A stretch of 50,679 bases of DNA from a virus: IMG/VR virus record IMGVR_UViG_3300030102_002459, positions 1 to 50,679 of that record. One strand, 5' to 3'. The notes below the pieces were generated by a model that was given only the letters and a program-made list of their open reading frames with translations, made no database searches and was not told the DNA's origin. This document shows positions 30,468 to 39,941 of this stretch, one piece after another. Position 1 is the stretch's first letter, and every line of letters starts with the position of its first letter. The translations under genes and the position numbers were made by a program.

Positions 30468-33400
30468 ATGTTTAAATATAAATTAGGCGAAGATATTTTT
30501 AATGTTCCAGCTGAAGAGGTAGATATTTTTGAAATGGAAACTCCTGATGCTATCAGAATTACAGACGAAATAACAGATCCAGAAGAGGGAAAGACAAACG
30601 GTGTTGCGGAAGAGGGTGCAACTGTAACACCGAAAACCGGGCCAGCACCCGAGATAATAGACGACACTGGAGCTCCGGAAGTTACGGGCTTCAAGCCGGT
30701 AGAATCTTCATTGGGATCAAAGTGGACTGACAACTTTGTAGAATTAGAAGGAATACAGTTTGATGATGGAGCTATAGGTTTAGGCGCTATAGAGCTAGAA
30801 GGTGTTACTGTTACAGCCGATCAATATAAAAAAGTAGAACAAGATATAGAAAACGAAGGTGCTAAACAAGTTGAAGAACAAGTTATAGCTATGAGCCCTG
30901 GTGACATTAGCGGTTTAGTAAAGTTTTTATCAGATAAAGGTAATGATCTTTTTGGTAAACCTGAAAAAGCTGAAGATATAAGTACAACAGCTAGTCTGTA
31001 TGGCACGACTGTAAATTCGTTGGTTCAATTAAGTGGTGTAGATGATAGGGCTAATTACGTTTTGTCTGCGTTTACTAATCAAATACCTGATAATGTTTTT
31101 TTAAATATATTAGGTGAAGACGCTGGCAGAAGAGCTATACAAGCTAATAGAGATTATTTTAAAAGAACAAACGAACAGTACGATTATATTAATAGTTTAA
31201 ATTTACCTACGCTGGGATTTACAGACATAGGTAAAAAAGAAGGATTATCTAAAGTAGGTACTGGCTTGGCGGCTACGCTTAACGGTATATCTGCATTTGC
31301 TACTTCAGCGGCTACGTCTGTTGCTACAGGTGGTGTTGGTCTTGCTACGGATATAGGTGCTAACGCTATAAAAAGTTTTAACGATACTAAAGCTCAGTCG
31401 TTAGGGTTAACATCTGAAGAGCTGTTTGCTTCTGGTCAAGGTGAAATATTAATACCAAGCTCTATAGCAGTTTTGCAATTTGGTCTAGAAAGAATTGGTA
31501 TAAAAAAAGTAGGTGAGTATTTTAATAAATTACCAGCTGGTAAAACTAAAGGTTTATTTTCTATGTTAAACGTAGGAAACGCAGAAGCTATACCTGAATA
31601 CCTGCAAGGTGGTTTAGATATATTTAATGAAGGGCTTGCTCAAGGTTTAAATGCTGACGATGTTAGTGTAAAAGTTTTAGATTATTTAACTTCACCTGAT
31701 GGTATTGAAAATTACCTTCAAGGATTAGTTGGTGGCGCAGGTGTCGCAGGTGTAGGCTCTGCTGCAAGAAAACTTAGAACTAATAAAGATAACGAAGCTA
31801 TATCTAAAATTATTAGAGATCTTAATGATTTAGAGAATAGTAAGTTTAGAAAAAATTTAACAGCTGAAGATATAGCTGGTATTAATACAGCTCAAGAGGA
31901 ACTTAGATTTAATTTAACTCAGATTATAGACAAAAGCAATGCTTTAGCTGGAACTTTATCTGATGCACAGATAGAAGAACTAAATACTAATTCTGATTTT
32001 TTAACAAGCTCTGCAGATAAAATAAATGAAATAGAAGCATCTGATGAGTTTACGCAGAAAGATAAAGAGGTTTTATTACAAACTATAGAACAACAAAGAG
32101 AAGTAGCGTCTCAAAACATATTTGATATACGCAGTGAAGCTGAAAAGTTTTATAGTAATTTGTTTAATGTAAGAGCTGCCGCTGAAAAAAGAGACGATAT
32201 TAAAGTTCTTGATTTTGCTAATGCTGATGAAATACAAACATACTTAAATGATAATCCTGATCTTGTGGCTGAAGGTGGTAGAGTAGCTGCTTCTGGTGAA
32301 CAAGGATTTTTTATACCTGGTGCTGGAGATAGTCCTGGCACTATTATAATCAACAGAGAAAAATCTTTAAATGAAAAAGCTGTTAATGTAGCTAGCCATG
32401 AATTTTTACACTACGTGTTAGACAGTACTTTAAAAAATAATCCTGCTGCCGCTATAAATCTAGGTAATGCATTGTTAAAAGAGCTAGATAAAATAGATGT
32501 AAACAAAATAAAAGATAGCAACTTTAAAAAACGGATGGAGCTTTACAAAGATGAAAAAGTAGAGATTCAAATGGAAGAAGCTTTAACTTTATTTTCAGAC
32601 GCTTTAGCTACAGGTGATATACAGTTGAACGAAGATATATCAACTATGCTTGGTGACAGGTTTCGTAGGGTTTTAGGTAGAGTCGGCGTCAAAGTAAAAT
32701 TCAATAAAGGTAGCGATGTAGTTAATTTTGTAAAAGACTTTAATAAAAGTTTAGAAAAAGGTGTACTAACAAAAGCTCAACAAGCCGTAGCTCAAGAAGG
32801 CGCAGAGGGTGAATTAATACCACAAGCAGAGCAACAAGCCGACGAGCAAATAATTAAAGAGTCAAGATCTGAAGAGGCTTCACAGCGTGTTCAAGAAATA
32901 TACGATCAGCAAGGTACAGCTGGATCGTTTGAAATAATAGAACAGTTTAAACCTATTACTAGCAAGCTAGTTGAGCGTAGGTCTGAAGCTCCTGGATTTG
33001 ATAGACAACTACTTACAGACGAAATAGAAACAGGGCAGCGTGGTATAATAGATTTAATTAGCGAATATGATCCTGACTCAGGTGTACCGCTAGCGGCTTA
33101 CATAAATAAGTTTTTACCAGCTAGAGCTATTGAAGCTTCTAATAGAATTTTAGGTGAAGAGTTTACAGAAGATGTTACAGAAGCTAGAGGCGTTGTAGCA
33201 GAGGAAACAGATGTTGAAGTTACTGAAAAACCTAAAGGCCCAAGAAAACCTACCGAAACAACTATATTTAGCGATACAGTATTAAATAATTTAGGTGTAG
33301 AAAATAAAGCTGAAGCTGAAAAACAAATATCAGATGCTACTAGCAAAGCGTTTGAAGGTCAAGATATTACAAGGTTTGGTCAAACTAAAAACGTACCTGT

Positions 33401-36400
33401 TGCTGTTGCAGAGATATATGGTAAAATGTTTGGTGTAAATCCAGAAACTATATACGACAAGAAACGTAACTACTCTAAAAAAGATGCTGAAGGTTTAACT
33501 CGTATAAAGCAATACTTAATAGACAATGCTGCTAGTGATTTTGCTAGACTACCAAGGACTAAAGATGACTTTGGTAAAGCTACGTTTATACCTAACAATG
33601 TAATGAACGCTCTGTATACAGATGGTGAGCTAACAGGTACATTAAAAGATTATTTAGATCTTATTAGAGAAAAACCTGTTAAACCTATTTACAGAGATAG
33701 AGTAGGTCAAACTATACGAGGATTATTTAATACTAGTATTAGAAACCGTATGGTTGAAGATATTATACCTAGTAAACCTGAAAGAGCTAGAGCTGGTGCT
33801 AAGTTTAGTAAAGCTAAAGCTAAACCTAAAACAGGTATTAATGCTGAAATAGAAACTATAGTTGGTGGGCGTCTTCCTTTTACACCGGAAGGTAATCAAG
33901 AGTTTAGAGATTTTTTAGCAGTAGAATTACCTAAATACTTAGGTAAAGATGTTACAAAAATTATAAAACCTGGTGATGTAGCTGGTGCTGGTAATTCTGC
34001 TGTTGGTAGTAGGAAAACTAGTGGTGCTATAGGTAGAGGTTTTAGATTTATAGGTAATAGACAAAGAACTCAACAGTTTATACCAGAAACAGATCAAGCG
34101 CTAGAAGCAAACGAGGTTATGGATCTTGAAGTGGTTCGTAAAGAAATTGATCAAGCGGTTCAATTGTTGTCGCCTGAACAAGTAAAAGATATAAATGCTG
34201 CAACATCTAGTCAGACTAGAGCCAGCATGAAAAAGAACGAAGCTAATAAAGACTCTATAAAACGTGGTAGACGTTTAGTATTGGACGCTTTATTTAAAGC
34301 TGTTCAAGCTGATCCTAAAAACATTATACCTATACGCGAACTTTTATATAATCAAAACGCTAACACTAGTTTTGGTAGAAAGTTTGCTACGGTGATATCT
34401 ACAGAAACAAATTTAAAACCAAAAGAAAACACTTGGGAAGAACATGTTTATCAGTTTGGTAATTGGGCTAAGCGTACCTTGCAAGCATTTAAAACAGGTG
34501 ATCCTAATATAGTAAACAATTGGTTGCAATGGGCTGATGATAATTATTATCAGGAAGTTACAGGTAAACCTACACAAGCAGTTGTTGATGGTGTGTATGA
34601 AGGTTGGAAAGCTAAAGCGCAAGAACATCCATATTTAAAACAATCATTAGACGAAGCGTTTAAAACAGGTGATTTTAGTAAAGTACCTTCATCAGACATA
34701 AGAAAGTATAATGAGTTTTTTACTTTAAATCCTAACATTAGAACTAGAGACGGTATAACTGACGCTCAAAGATATAATGTAGAAGTGCCTGCTAGTTTGC
34801 AAAATAATAAAGCTGTAGTTAATGAGCAAGGTAAACTTATATATCAACAACTAATAGGTTACATTACGCCACAACAAGCTAAAGAACAAATACAAGAGTT
34901 TTCTAAGTTAGCTCCTAGTATATTAAAGGCTTCTAAATCAAACAACAAAAAACTACCGCCTGGTATTAGATTAGAAGACCCAGGTACGTTTGATCAGTTT
35001 GGTATGGTTGACGTTGTTACTAAACAAATGTTCCCTGCAATAGCAGACTTAGACGTAGTTAAAGCAGGTAGACTAACAGCTTACGAAGCTCTTGATCCTG
35101 ACCAGCAGTTTGAAGTTATGGCTCAAGTTCCTGGTAGTCCAGTGCAAGAAGCTATAGCTGTTATGTCTATATCAGATCAAGCTATTAGATTTTCACGTAA
35201 CGCTGATGCGCCTAACAAAGGTATAAGCGTATGGGACTTTGATGATACACTTGCTACAACTAAATCTAATGTACTATACACTATGCCAGACGGAACTAAA
35301 GGCACATTGACAGCTGAGCAGTTTGCTAAACAAGGTGAAGATCTGTTAGATCAAGGTGCTGAGTTTGATTTTAGTGAGTTTGAGAAAGTTACCAAAGGAG
35401 CTAAAGGTCCTATGTTTGAAAAAGCTGTAGCTCGTAATAGAAAGTTTGGTAACGATAACGTGTTTATTCTTACAGCCAGAACACAAGCGGCCGCAGAACC
35501 TATACACCAGTTTTTAAAAGCAATAGGTTTAGATATACCACTTAGAAATATTGTAGGTCTAGGTAACAGTACGCCTGAAGCTAAAGCTCGTTGGGTTGTA
35601 GGTAAAGCCGCTGAAGGTTACAATGACTTTTATTTTGCAGATGATGCTTATAAAAATGTTAAAGCAGTACAAGATGCTCTAAGTGTACTAGATGTTAAAT
35701 CAAAAGTAAGACAAGCATATGTTAAACACAGTAAGTCAGAGGCTTTGGACAAAGGATTCAACGATATACTAGAGCAAACAACTGGTATTGCGTCGGAAAA
35801 AGAATACAAAAAAGTTAAAGCAGAAGTAGCAGGTGCATCGCGTGGTAGAGTGTTTAGAGGTATACCATACTCAGCTCAAGACTTTGTAGGATTGTTATAT
35901 GAAACCTTAAGTAAAGGTAAACTTGGTGATTCACAAATGGCTTGGTATAAAGAGCATTTAATAAAACCTTACGCTAGAGCAATGAACGATATAGATAATG
36001 CTCGTTTAAATATGATGCAAGATTATAGAGCTCTTAAAAAACAATTAGGTGTAGTACCAAAAGATCTGCGTAAAAAAGTTATAGGTGAACCGTATACCCG
36101 TGAGCAAGCAGTACGTGTTTATATATGGAACAAACAAGGTACAGAAGTACCTGGCATCAGCAAGCAAGATTTAAAAGATCTTACTAAATATGTTCAAGAC
36201 AATGCTGAATTACAAGTATTTGCGGATCAAATAATTGCTATACAAAAAGGTGATCAATACGCTAGTCCTCAAACTGGTTGGCCTGCTGGTAGTATTACTA
36301 CAGATATATTGCGCAGTATTAACACGGGTGTTAGAGCTAAATACTTACAGCAGTGGCAAGATAATGTAGATGTTATATTCTCTGAAAAGAATATGAATAA

Positions 36401-37754
36401 GCTTGAGGCTGCATATGGTAAACCATACCGTAAAGCTATGGAAAATATGCTACAACGTATGAAAACAGGTCGTAACAGAACATTTTCTGACGATAGTTTA
36501 ACAGGTAGATTTACAGACTGGTTGCAAGGTAGTATTGGTACTATTATGTTCTTCAACACTAGATCAGCATTACTACAAACAATATCTTCTGTAAACTTTA
36601 TAAACTTTACAGACAACAATCCGCTTGCAGCAGCTAGAGCTTTTGCAAATCAAAAACAATACTGGTCAGACTTTATGACATTAATAAATTCTGACTTTTT
36701 AAAAGCTAGAAGATCTGGTTTAAGATTTAACGTAACTGAAGCTGACATTGCTAACATGGCTAAAGAAGGTGGACCAAGAGCTGTAGTAAATAGATTGTTG
36801 CAATTAGGTTTTGCACCCACACAAATAGCAGATAGTTTTGCTATAGCATCAGGTGGCGCTACGTTTTATAGAAACAGGATAAAATCTTTAATGAAACAAG
36901 GAATGTCTAAAACTGAAGCTGAAGCTCAGGCATTTGAAAACTTTAGGGAAAATGCTGAAGAGTCTCAGCAATCTGCAAGGCCAGATCGTATATCAATGCA
37001 ACAAGCAGGACCATTAGGTCGTTTGATATTAGCGTTTGCTAACACACCAGCTCAGTACGCAAGACTTACAGATAAAGCTATACGTGATCTCAAAAATAAT
37101 AGAGGTGATGCTAAAACAAATATAAGTAAAATTATATATTACACTACAGTGCAAAACCTTATATTTAACGCTTTACAGCAAGCTATATTTGCCTTAGCAT
37201 TTGATGACGAAGAACCAGAAGACGAAGAAAAGAAAGATAAGTATATTAGTATCGCTAATGGTATGGCTGACTCGTTACTACGTGGAACAGGTTTTGCTGG
37301 TGCGGCTGTATCTGTGGGTAAAAATGCGATCATACGAGTCTTTGACGAAATGGAAAAGAAACAACCTAAACTTGAAAAAGTAGGTTATGAATTAACTAAA
37401 ATATCACCACCAATATCTGCTAAATTATCAAGAATAAACCAAGCAGCAAGATCATATCAATGGGATAAAGATGAAATGATTAACGGTGGTTGGGGATTAG
37501 ACAATCCAGCTTACTTAGCAGCAGGTAATGTAGTATCAGCTTTAACAAATGTGCCGATAGATAGAGGTATAAAGAAAATGAATAACATAGTGAAAGCTAC
37601 TGATACAGACTTAGAAGCCTGGGAAAGACTAGCATTAATTGGTGGTTGGCAAGACTGGGAAATAGGATTAGGTGAAGAAACAAAACAAAATAAACCGCAG
37701 CCCAGAAAAACTAAAAGAAAAGTAGTTAAAAAACGTAAAGTTATAAAAAAATGA
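30468..37754 (+). CDS. Giant internal virion / polyvalent protein with zincin and HAD signatures
   Basis: 2428 aa, the largest gene. Position and size match the T7 gp16-like ejection protein. Recognisable parts: acidic low-complexity linker (about 25-75); Gly/Ala-rich hydrophobic stretch (about 265-300); a zincin helix VASHEFLHYVLD (HEFLH 644-648) with a candidate third ligand in MEEALTLFSD (703-704); a block around GVPLAAYINKFLPARAIEAS (about 870); and an HAD-type phosphatase domain with WDFDDTLA (Asp1590, Asp1592), FILTART (Thr1669) and FYFADDAYKN (Asp1725-1726). The long helical C-terminal module (NNPLAAARAFANQKQYWSDF ... GPLGRLILAFANTPAQYARL) occurs at the end of internal proteins in many marine podoviruses. 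It ends in a Lys/Arg tail. Domains like these fit the 'polyvalent protein' concept, in which several enzymes are delivered with the DNA. Enzymatic activity is inferred. Confidence 0.75.
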   Translation: MFKYKLGEDIFNVPAEEVDIFEMETPDAIRITDEITDPEEGKTNGVAEEGATVTPKTGPAPEIIDDTGAPEVTGFKPVESSLGSKWTDNFVELEGIQFDDGAIGLGAIELEGVTVTADQYKKVEQDIENEGAKQVEEQVIAMSPGDISGLVKFLSDKGNDLFGKPEKAEDISTTASLYGTTVNSLVQLSGVDDRANYVLSAFTNQIPDNVFLNILGEDAGRRAIQANRDYFKRTNEQYDYINSLNLPTLGFTDIGKKEGLSKVGTGLAATLNGISAFATSAATSVATGGVGLATDIGANAIKSFNDTKAQSLGLTSEELFASGQGEILIPSSIAVLQFGLERIGIKKVGEYFNKLPAGKTKGLFSMLNVGNAEAIPEYLQGGLDIFNEGLAQGLNADDVSVKVLDYLTSPDGIENYLQGLVGGAGVAGVGSAARKLRTNKDNEAISKIIRDLNDLENSKFRKNLTAEDIAGINTAQEELRFNLTQIIDKSNALAGTLSDAQIEELNTNSDFLTSSADKINEIEASDEFTQKDKEVLLQTIEQQREVASQNIFDIRSEAEKFYSNLFNVRAAAEKRDDIKVLDFANADEIQTYLNDNPDLVAEGGRVAASGEQGFFIPGAGDSPGTIIINREKSLNEKAVNVASHEFLHYVLDSTLKNNPAAAINLGNALLKELDKIDVNKIKDSNFKKRMELYKDEKVEIQMEEALTLFSDALATGDIQLNEDISTMLGDRFRRVLGRVGVKVKFNKGSDVVNFVKDFNKSLEKGVLTKAQQAVAQEGAEGELIPQAEQQADEQIIKESRSEEASQRVQEIYDQQGTAGSFEIIEQFKPITSKLVERRSEAPGFDRQLLTDEIETGQRGIIDLISEYDPDSGVPLAAYINKFLPARAIEASNRILGEEFTEDVTEARGVVAEETDVEVTEKPKGPRKPTETTIFSDTVLNNLGVENKAEAEKQISDATSKAFEGQDITRFGQTKNVPVAVAEIYGKMFGVNPETIYDKKRNYSKKDAEGLTRIKQYLIDNAASDFARLPRTKDDFGKATFIPNNVMNALYTDGELTGTLKDYLDLIREKPVKPIYRDRVGQTIRGLFNTSIRNRMVEDIIPSKPERARAGAKFSKAKAKPKTGINAEIETIVGGRLPFTPEGNQEFRDFLAVELPKYLGKDVTKIIKPGDVAGAGNSAVGSRKTSGAIGRGFRFIGNRQRTQQFIPETDQALEANEVMDLEVVRKEIDQAVQLLSPEQVKDINAATSSQTRASMKKNEANKDSIKRGRRLVLDALFKAVQADPKNIIPIRELLYNQNANTSFGRKFATVISTETNLKPKENTWEEHVYQFGNWAKRTLQAFKTGDPNIVNNWLQWADDNYYQEVTGKPTQAVVDGVYEGWKAKAQEHPYLKQSLDEAFKTGDFSKVPSSDIRKYNEFFTLNPNIRTRDGITDAQRYNVEVPASLQNNKAVVNEQGKLIYQQLIGYITPQQAKEQIQEFSKLAPSILKASKSNNKKLPPGIRLEDPGTFDQFGMVDVVTKQMFPAIADLDVVKAGRLTAYEALDPDQQFEVMAQVPGSPVQEAIAVMSISDQAIRFSRNADAPNKGISVWDFDDTLATTKSNVLYTMPDGTKGTLTAEQFAKQGEDLLDQGAEFDFSEFEKVTKGAKGPMFEKAVARNRKFGNDNVFILTARTQAAAEPIHQFLKAIGLDIPLRNIVGLGNSTPEAKARWVVGKAAEGYNDFYFADDAYKNVKAVQDALSVLDVKSKVRQAYVKHSKSEALDKGFNDILEQTTGIASEKEYKKVKAEVAGASRGRVFRGIPYSAQDFVGLLYETLSKGKLGDSQMAWYKEHLIKPYARAMNDIDNARLNMMQDYRALKKQLGVVPKDLRKKVIGEPYTREQAVRVYIWNKQGTEVPGISKQDLKDLTKYVQDNAELQVFADQIIAIQKGDQYASPQTGWPAGSITTDILRSINTGVRAKYLQQWQDNVDVIFSEKNMNKLEAAYGKPYRKAMENMLQRMKTGRNRTFSDDSLTGRFTDWLQGSIGTIMFFNTRSALLQTISSVNFINFTDNNPLAAARAFANQKQYWSDFMTLINSDFLKARRSGLRFNVTEADIANMAKEGGPRAVVNRLLQLGFAPTQIADSFAIASGGATFYRNRIKSLMKQGMSKTEAEAQAFENFRENAEESQQSARPDRISMQQAGPLGRLILAFANTPAQYARLTDKAIRDLKNNRGDAKTNISKIIYYTTVQNLIFNALQQAIFALAFDDEEPEDEEKKDKYISIANGMADSLLRGTGFAGAAVSVGKNAIIRVFDEMEKKQPKLEKVGYELTKISPPISAKLSRINQAARSYQWDKDEMINGGWGLDNPAYLAAGNVVSALTNVPIDRGIKKMNNIVKATDTDLEAWERLALIGGWQDWEIGLGEETKQNKPQPRKTKRKVVKKRKVIKK

Positions 37755-38923
37755 AAAAACTTATATTGTTTTTAAGCATATTATTGTTTTCAATAAATAC
37801 TAATGGTCAGTTTTTTAAATCATTGTATGACGATTTTGTTAAGTACGGAACTGTGTATGCTGCAGGTAACGTAAGTAACGCTAAGCTAGAGCAGCCAAAG
37901 TATTTTGTTAGAACTAATCCAGATAATCTATACGATATACCACTTGTTGTAGATCAAACTACATACCACGATTATAATTATAGATTTGGTATTGGTATAC
38001 GTAAGCTAGCAAGGTTCGGTTATGAAAGTCGACCAAACTTTTATAATGGTACAGAAAACAATGTAGGTTTATCTGCACCTACAGCCGCAGTAAAAGGATT
38101 AGAATATTTGTTACATTGGGAAAAACAAAGAGTTGATGGTAATGAGTTTGATAACAAACGTTTATTTGTAAGACACACAGGTAATTATCATATAGCTAAG
38201 TATGAAACAAGAGAATCAGGTAATGTTGGCTTTGAGTATGCTTCTGGCGAAGTAAGAGCTAGATTACCTATAGGTAATAAGTTTAGTATATCTGCAGGTG
38301 TTATATACCGCACCCATCAAAAAGCTTACGGTTACAATCCAATTGAAATATGGTTAAATGAAATGGATGTTAACGGGAATGCACTACACCCATGGTGGAC
38401 TCTAGGCTATGAATATGGTTTTATAGACGAACTCACTGAGTATAATAATCTAATTACAGGACAACAATTTTATAACTATGTTTGGAAAAATTCTCAAGGC
38501 GACATAATAGCTTATACTGACCAACAGTTTAGAGATCAGGTGTTTGGTGGGTTAATGAATAGATTTAATCAAGAAGCTTGGTCTGAGCTAGATCCTTTTG
38601 CTGAGATAGCGCCTATAATAGGATTTGATTTTTATCACTATAAAAATAATTTTTGGTTGCATGCTTATGGTAATTGGATAATGCCTCATCATAGTTATGT
38701 AGAGGGCAATGAAGATTTTAGTTATTTACATCGTAACAGCTGGGGTAAAGGAGGTCACAATGATTTATTAGGCGGTGAACAATGGGACGATTATCAAGCA
38801 GGTTTAATGTTTGGTTGGAAAGTAACTAAGTCAATAGGTATATTTGTAGAAGGCGAATATACTAAATTTTGGGACTCAGAAATATTTAACTCTAATCTTG
38901 GAATCAATATAACATTTAGATAA
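37751..38923 (+). CDS. Secreted beta-barrel-like (outer-membrane) protein
   Basis: 390 aa with a signal peptide MKKLILFLSILLFSINTNGQ in Bacteroidota style. The mature protein is rich in Tyr, Phe, Trp and Gly with alternating strands (YDYNYRFGIGIRKLARFGYE-type runs; VGFEYASGEVRARLPIGNKF; SIGIFVEGEYTKFWDS) and ends in an aromatic-containing strand LGINITFR, as in outer-membrane barrels. No SusC/TonB box or TolC motif is seen. Phages rarely encode such proteins. It could alter the host surface (superinfection exclusion), aid lysis, or be a virion protein. It overlaps the giant gene by 4 bases. The barrel call is inferred. Confidence 0.6.
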   Translation: MKKLILFLSILLFSINTNGQFFKSLYDDFVKYGTVYAAGNVSNAKLEQPKYFVRTNPDNLYDIPLVVDQTTYHDYNYRFGIGIRKLARFGYESRPNFYNGTENNVGLSAPTAAVKGLEYLLHWEKQRVDGNEFDNKRLFVRHTGNYHIAKYETRESGNVGFEYASGEVRARLPIGNKFSISAGVIYRTHQKAYGYNPIEIWLNEMDVNGNALHPWWTLGYEYGFIDELTEYNNLITGQQFYNYVWKNSQGDIIAYTDQQFRDQVFGGLMNRFNQEAWSELDPFAEIAPIIGFDFYHYKNNFWLHAYGNWIMPHHSYVEGNEDFSYLHRNSWGKGGHNDLLGGEQWDDYQAGLMFGWKVTKSIGIFVEGEYTKFWDSEIFNSNLGINITFR

Positions 38924-39207
38924 TGGCACAGCAAATAGGGGAAAACACAAAAGTAACTCTTGATCTGAAGACAATAGGTATAATTATAGGTGGTGCAATA
39001 TCTTTAGCCACTATGTATTTTACTTTAAAATCTGATATAGCTCTCGCTAAGGAACTTCCTGAGCCGGTAATATCGAGAACAGAATATGATTTAAAAGATG
39101 AACTTGTGCGTCAAACAATAATGGACACACAGGAAGATGTTGATAAAATACTTGAAGAGTTAGAAAAAATAGATGGACGTTTATACGAAATAAGAAAAAA
39201 TCAATGA
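38923..39207 (+). CDS. Single-pass membrane protein with coiled coil
   Basis: 94 aa. A hydrophobic helix around residues 17-36 (TIGIIIGGAISLATMYFTL) is followed by a charged heptad region (DELVRQTIMDTQEDVDKILE then ELEKIDGRLYEI). This is the layout of small phage spanin/Rz-like or holin-associated proteins and of antiholins. The genes on both sides are exported proteins, so a role in the cell envelope is plausible. No lipobox is seen. Confidence 0.6.
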   Translation: MAQQIGENTKVTLDLKTIGIIIGGAISLATMYFTLKSDIALAKELPEPVISRTEYDLKDELVRQTIMDTQEDVDKILEELEKIDGRLYEIRKNQ

Positions 39208-39614
39208 GAACTTTAATATTACTTTTATTTAGCGTATTAGCTCACGCACAGTCAGATGTGCCAGAAAAATATTGGATCGACGATAGTAATTTTGAAGATA
39301 CAATAGGTGATGATAATGCTTTTGGTGATGACAATAACGAAACTATCGTTGTAGAGTTTTGGGCAAAGTTTAACGAAGCTAATTGTTTTAATGATTGGAA
39401 ACAAATAAAAGATGCATCATATTATAGAGTTGATATATCAAAAGCGCCACAAGCTAAAAAGAAGTATAGGGTTAGAATGGTGCCTACTGTTCTTGTTTTT
39501 AAGTCTGGTAGTATGGAAAAAATATTTAAAGCCGGTCTTGACCTTACGCTTCCTGTTGGGTTGGCTGAAATACAAGAAACAATAAATGAAATTAACTTAG
39601 CATCAAATTTTTAG
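39204..39614 (+). CDS. Secreted thioredoxin-fold protein lacking the CxxC site
   Basis: 136 aa. A short signal peptide (MRTLILLLFSVLAHAQ) is followed by an acidic spacer (IGDDNAFGDDNN), then a thioredoxin-like core: TIVVEFWAKFNEANCFNDWK, YYRVDISKAPQAKKKYRVR, MVPTVLVFKSGSMEKIFKAG. The cis-Pro loop (VPT, Pro94) is intact, but the usual CxxC is reduced to one Cys (Cys61 in NEANC). So it is unlikely to be a normal disulfide oxidoreductase and may instead be a binding module or one-Cys redox protein. Exported; overlaps the previous gene by ATGA. Confidence 0.68.
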   Translation: MRTLILLLFSVLAHAQSDVPEKYWIDDSNFEDTIGDDNAFGDDNNETIVVEFWAKFNEANCFNDWKQIKDASYYRVDISKAPQAKKKYRVRMVPTVLVFKSGSMEKIFKAGLDLTLPVGLAEIQETINEINLASNF

Positions 39615-39616
39615 TT

Positions 39617-39661
39617 ATGGAAAATATATGTCCAATTTGCATTGGCTGCGGCTTTTGCTAA
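39617..39661 (+). CDS. Candidate 14-aa Cys-rich microprotein (CxxCxxCxxC)
   Basis: ATG 39617 to TAA 39659-39661 encodes MENICPICIGCGFC: four cysteines in exact CxxCxxCxxC spacing, close to the cluster-binding motif of ferredoxins. The start has the local TTAGTTATG context and lies two bases after the previous stop; the next gene follows 11 bases later. It could coordinate metal or an Fe-S cluster, or be a chance frame. The regular Cys pattern in such a short frame is notable. Confidence 0.4.
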   Translation: MENICPICIGCGFC

Positions 39662-39672
39662 AATAAAATATT

Positions 39673-39816
39673 ATGGGAAAAATTAGTCCAGCTTGTAAAG
39701 CTGCAGCAAAAAAGAAGTTTAAAGTATGGCCTAGTGCTTATGCCTCTGGTTGGGGTGTACGCTGTACCAAGGCTGGTGGGCCAGGTAAAATGGGAAAAAG
39801 TAAAAAGAAAAAGTAA
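39673..39816 (+). CDS. 47-aa basic protein with KVWPSAYASGWGV motif
   Basis: ATG 39673 (TATTATG) to TAA 39814-39816. The core ACKAAAKKKFKVWPSAYASG then WGVRCTKAG is a motif I know from small proteins of many phages (KF-x-VWPSAYASG-x-x-V-x-C), followed by a Lys-rich end. It ends TAATG, coupling it to the next frame. Likely nucleic-acid-binding or virion-associated; function unknown. Confidence 0.65.
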   Translation: MGKISPACKAAAKKKFKVWPSAYASGWGVRCTKAGGPGKMGKSKKKK

Positions 39817-39941
39817 TGGATAAAAATTTAAGATCAGTAGTTGCGGAGCTTAAAAAAGCATCACGTATGCACGCGGCTCAAGCTAAAAAAATTGAAGCTC
39901 ACATTAAAGCTATGCAACGAGGTAGCAAGAAAAAGAAGTAA
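39816..39941 (+). CDS. 41-aa basic helical microprotein
   Basis: ATG 39816 to TAA 39939-39941, coupled at both ends by TAATG. Starts MDKNLRSVVAELKKASRMHA and ends in a Lys run; it should form one amphipathic basic helix. Coding is supported mainly by its exact packing between two recognised small genes. Function unknown; DNA condensation or membrane association are possible. Confidence 0.55.
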   Translation: MDKNLRSVVAELKKASRMHAAQAKKIEAHIKAMQRGSKKKK

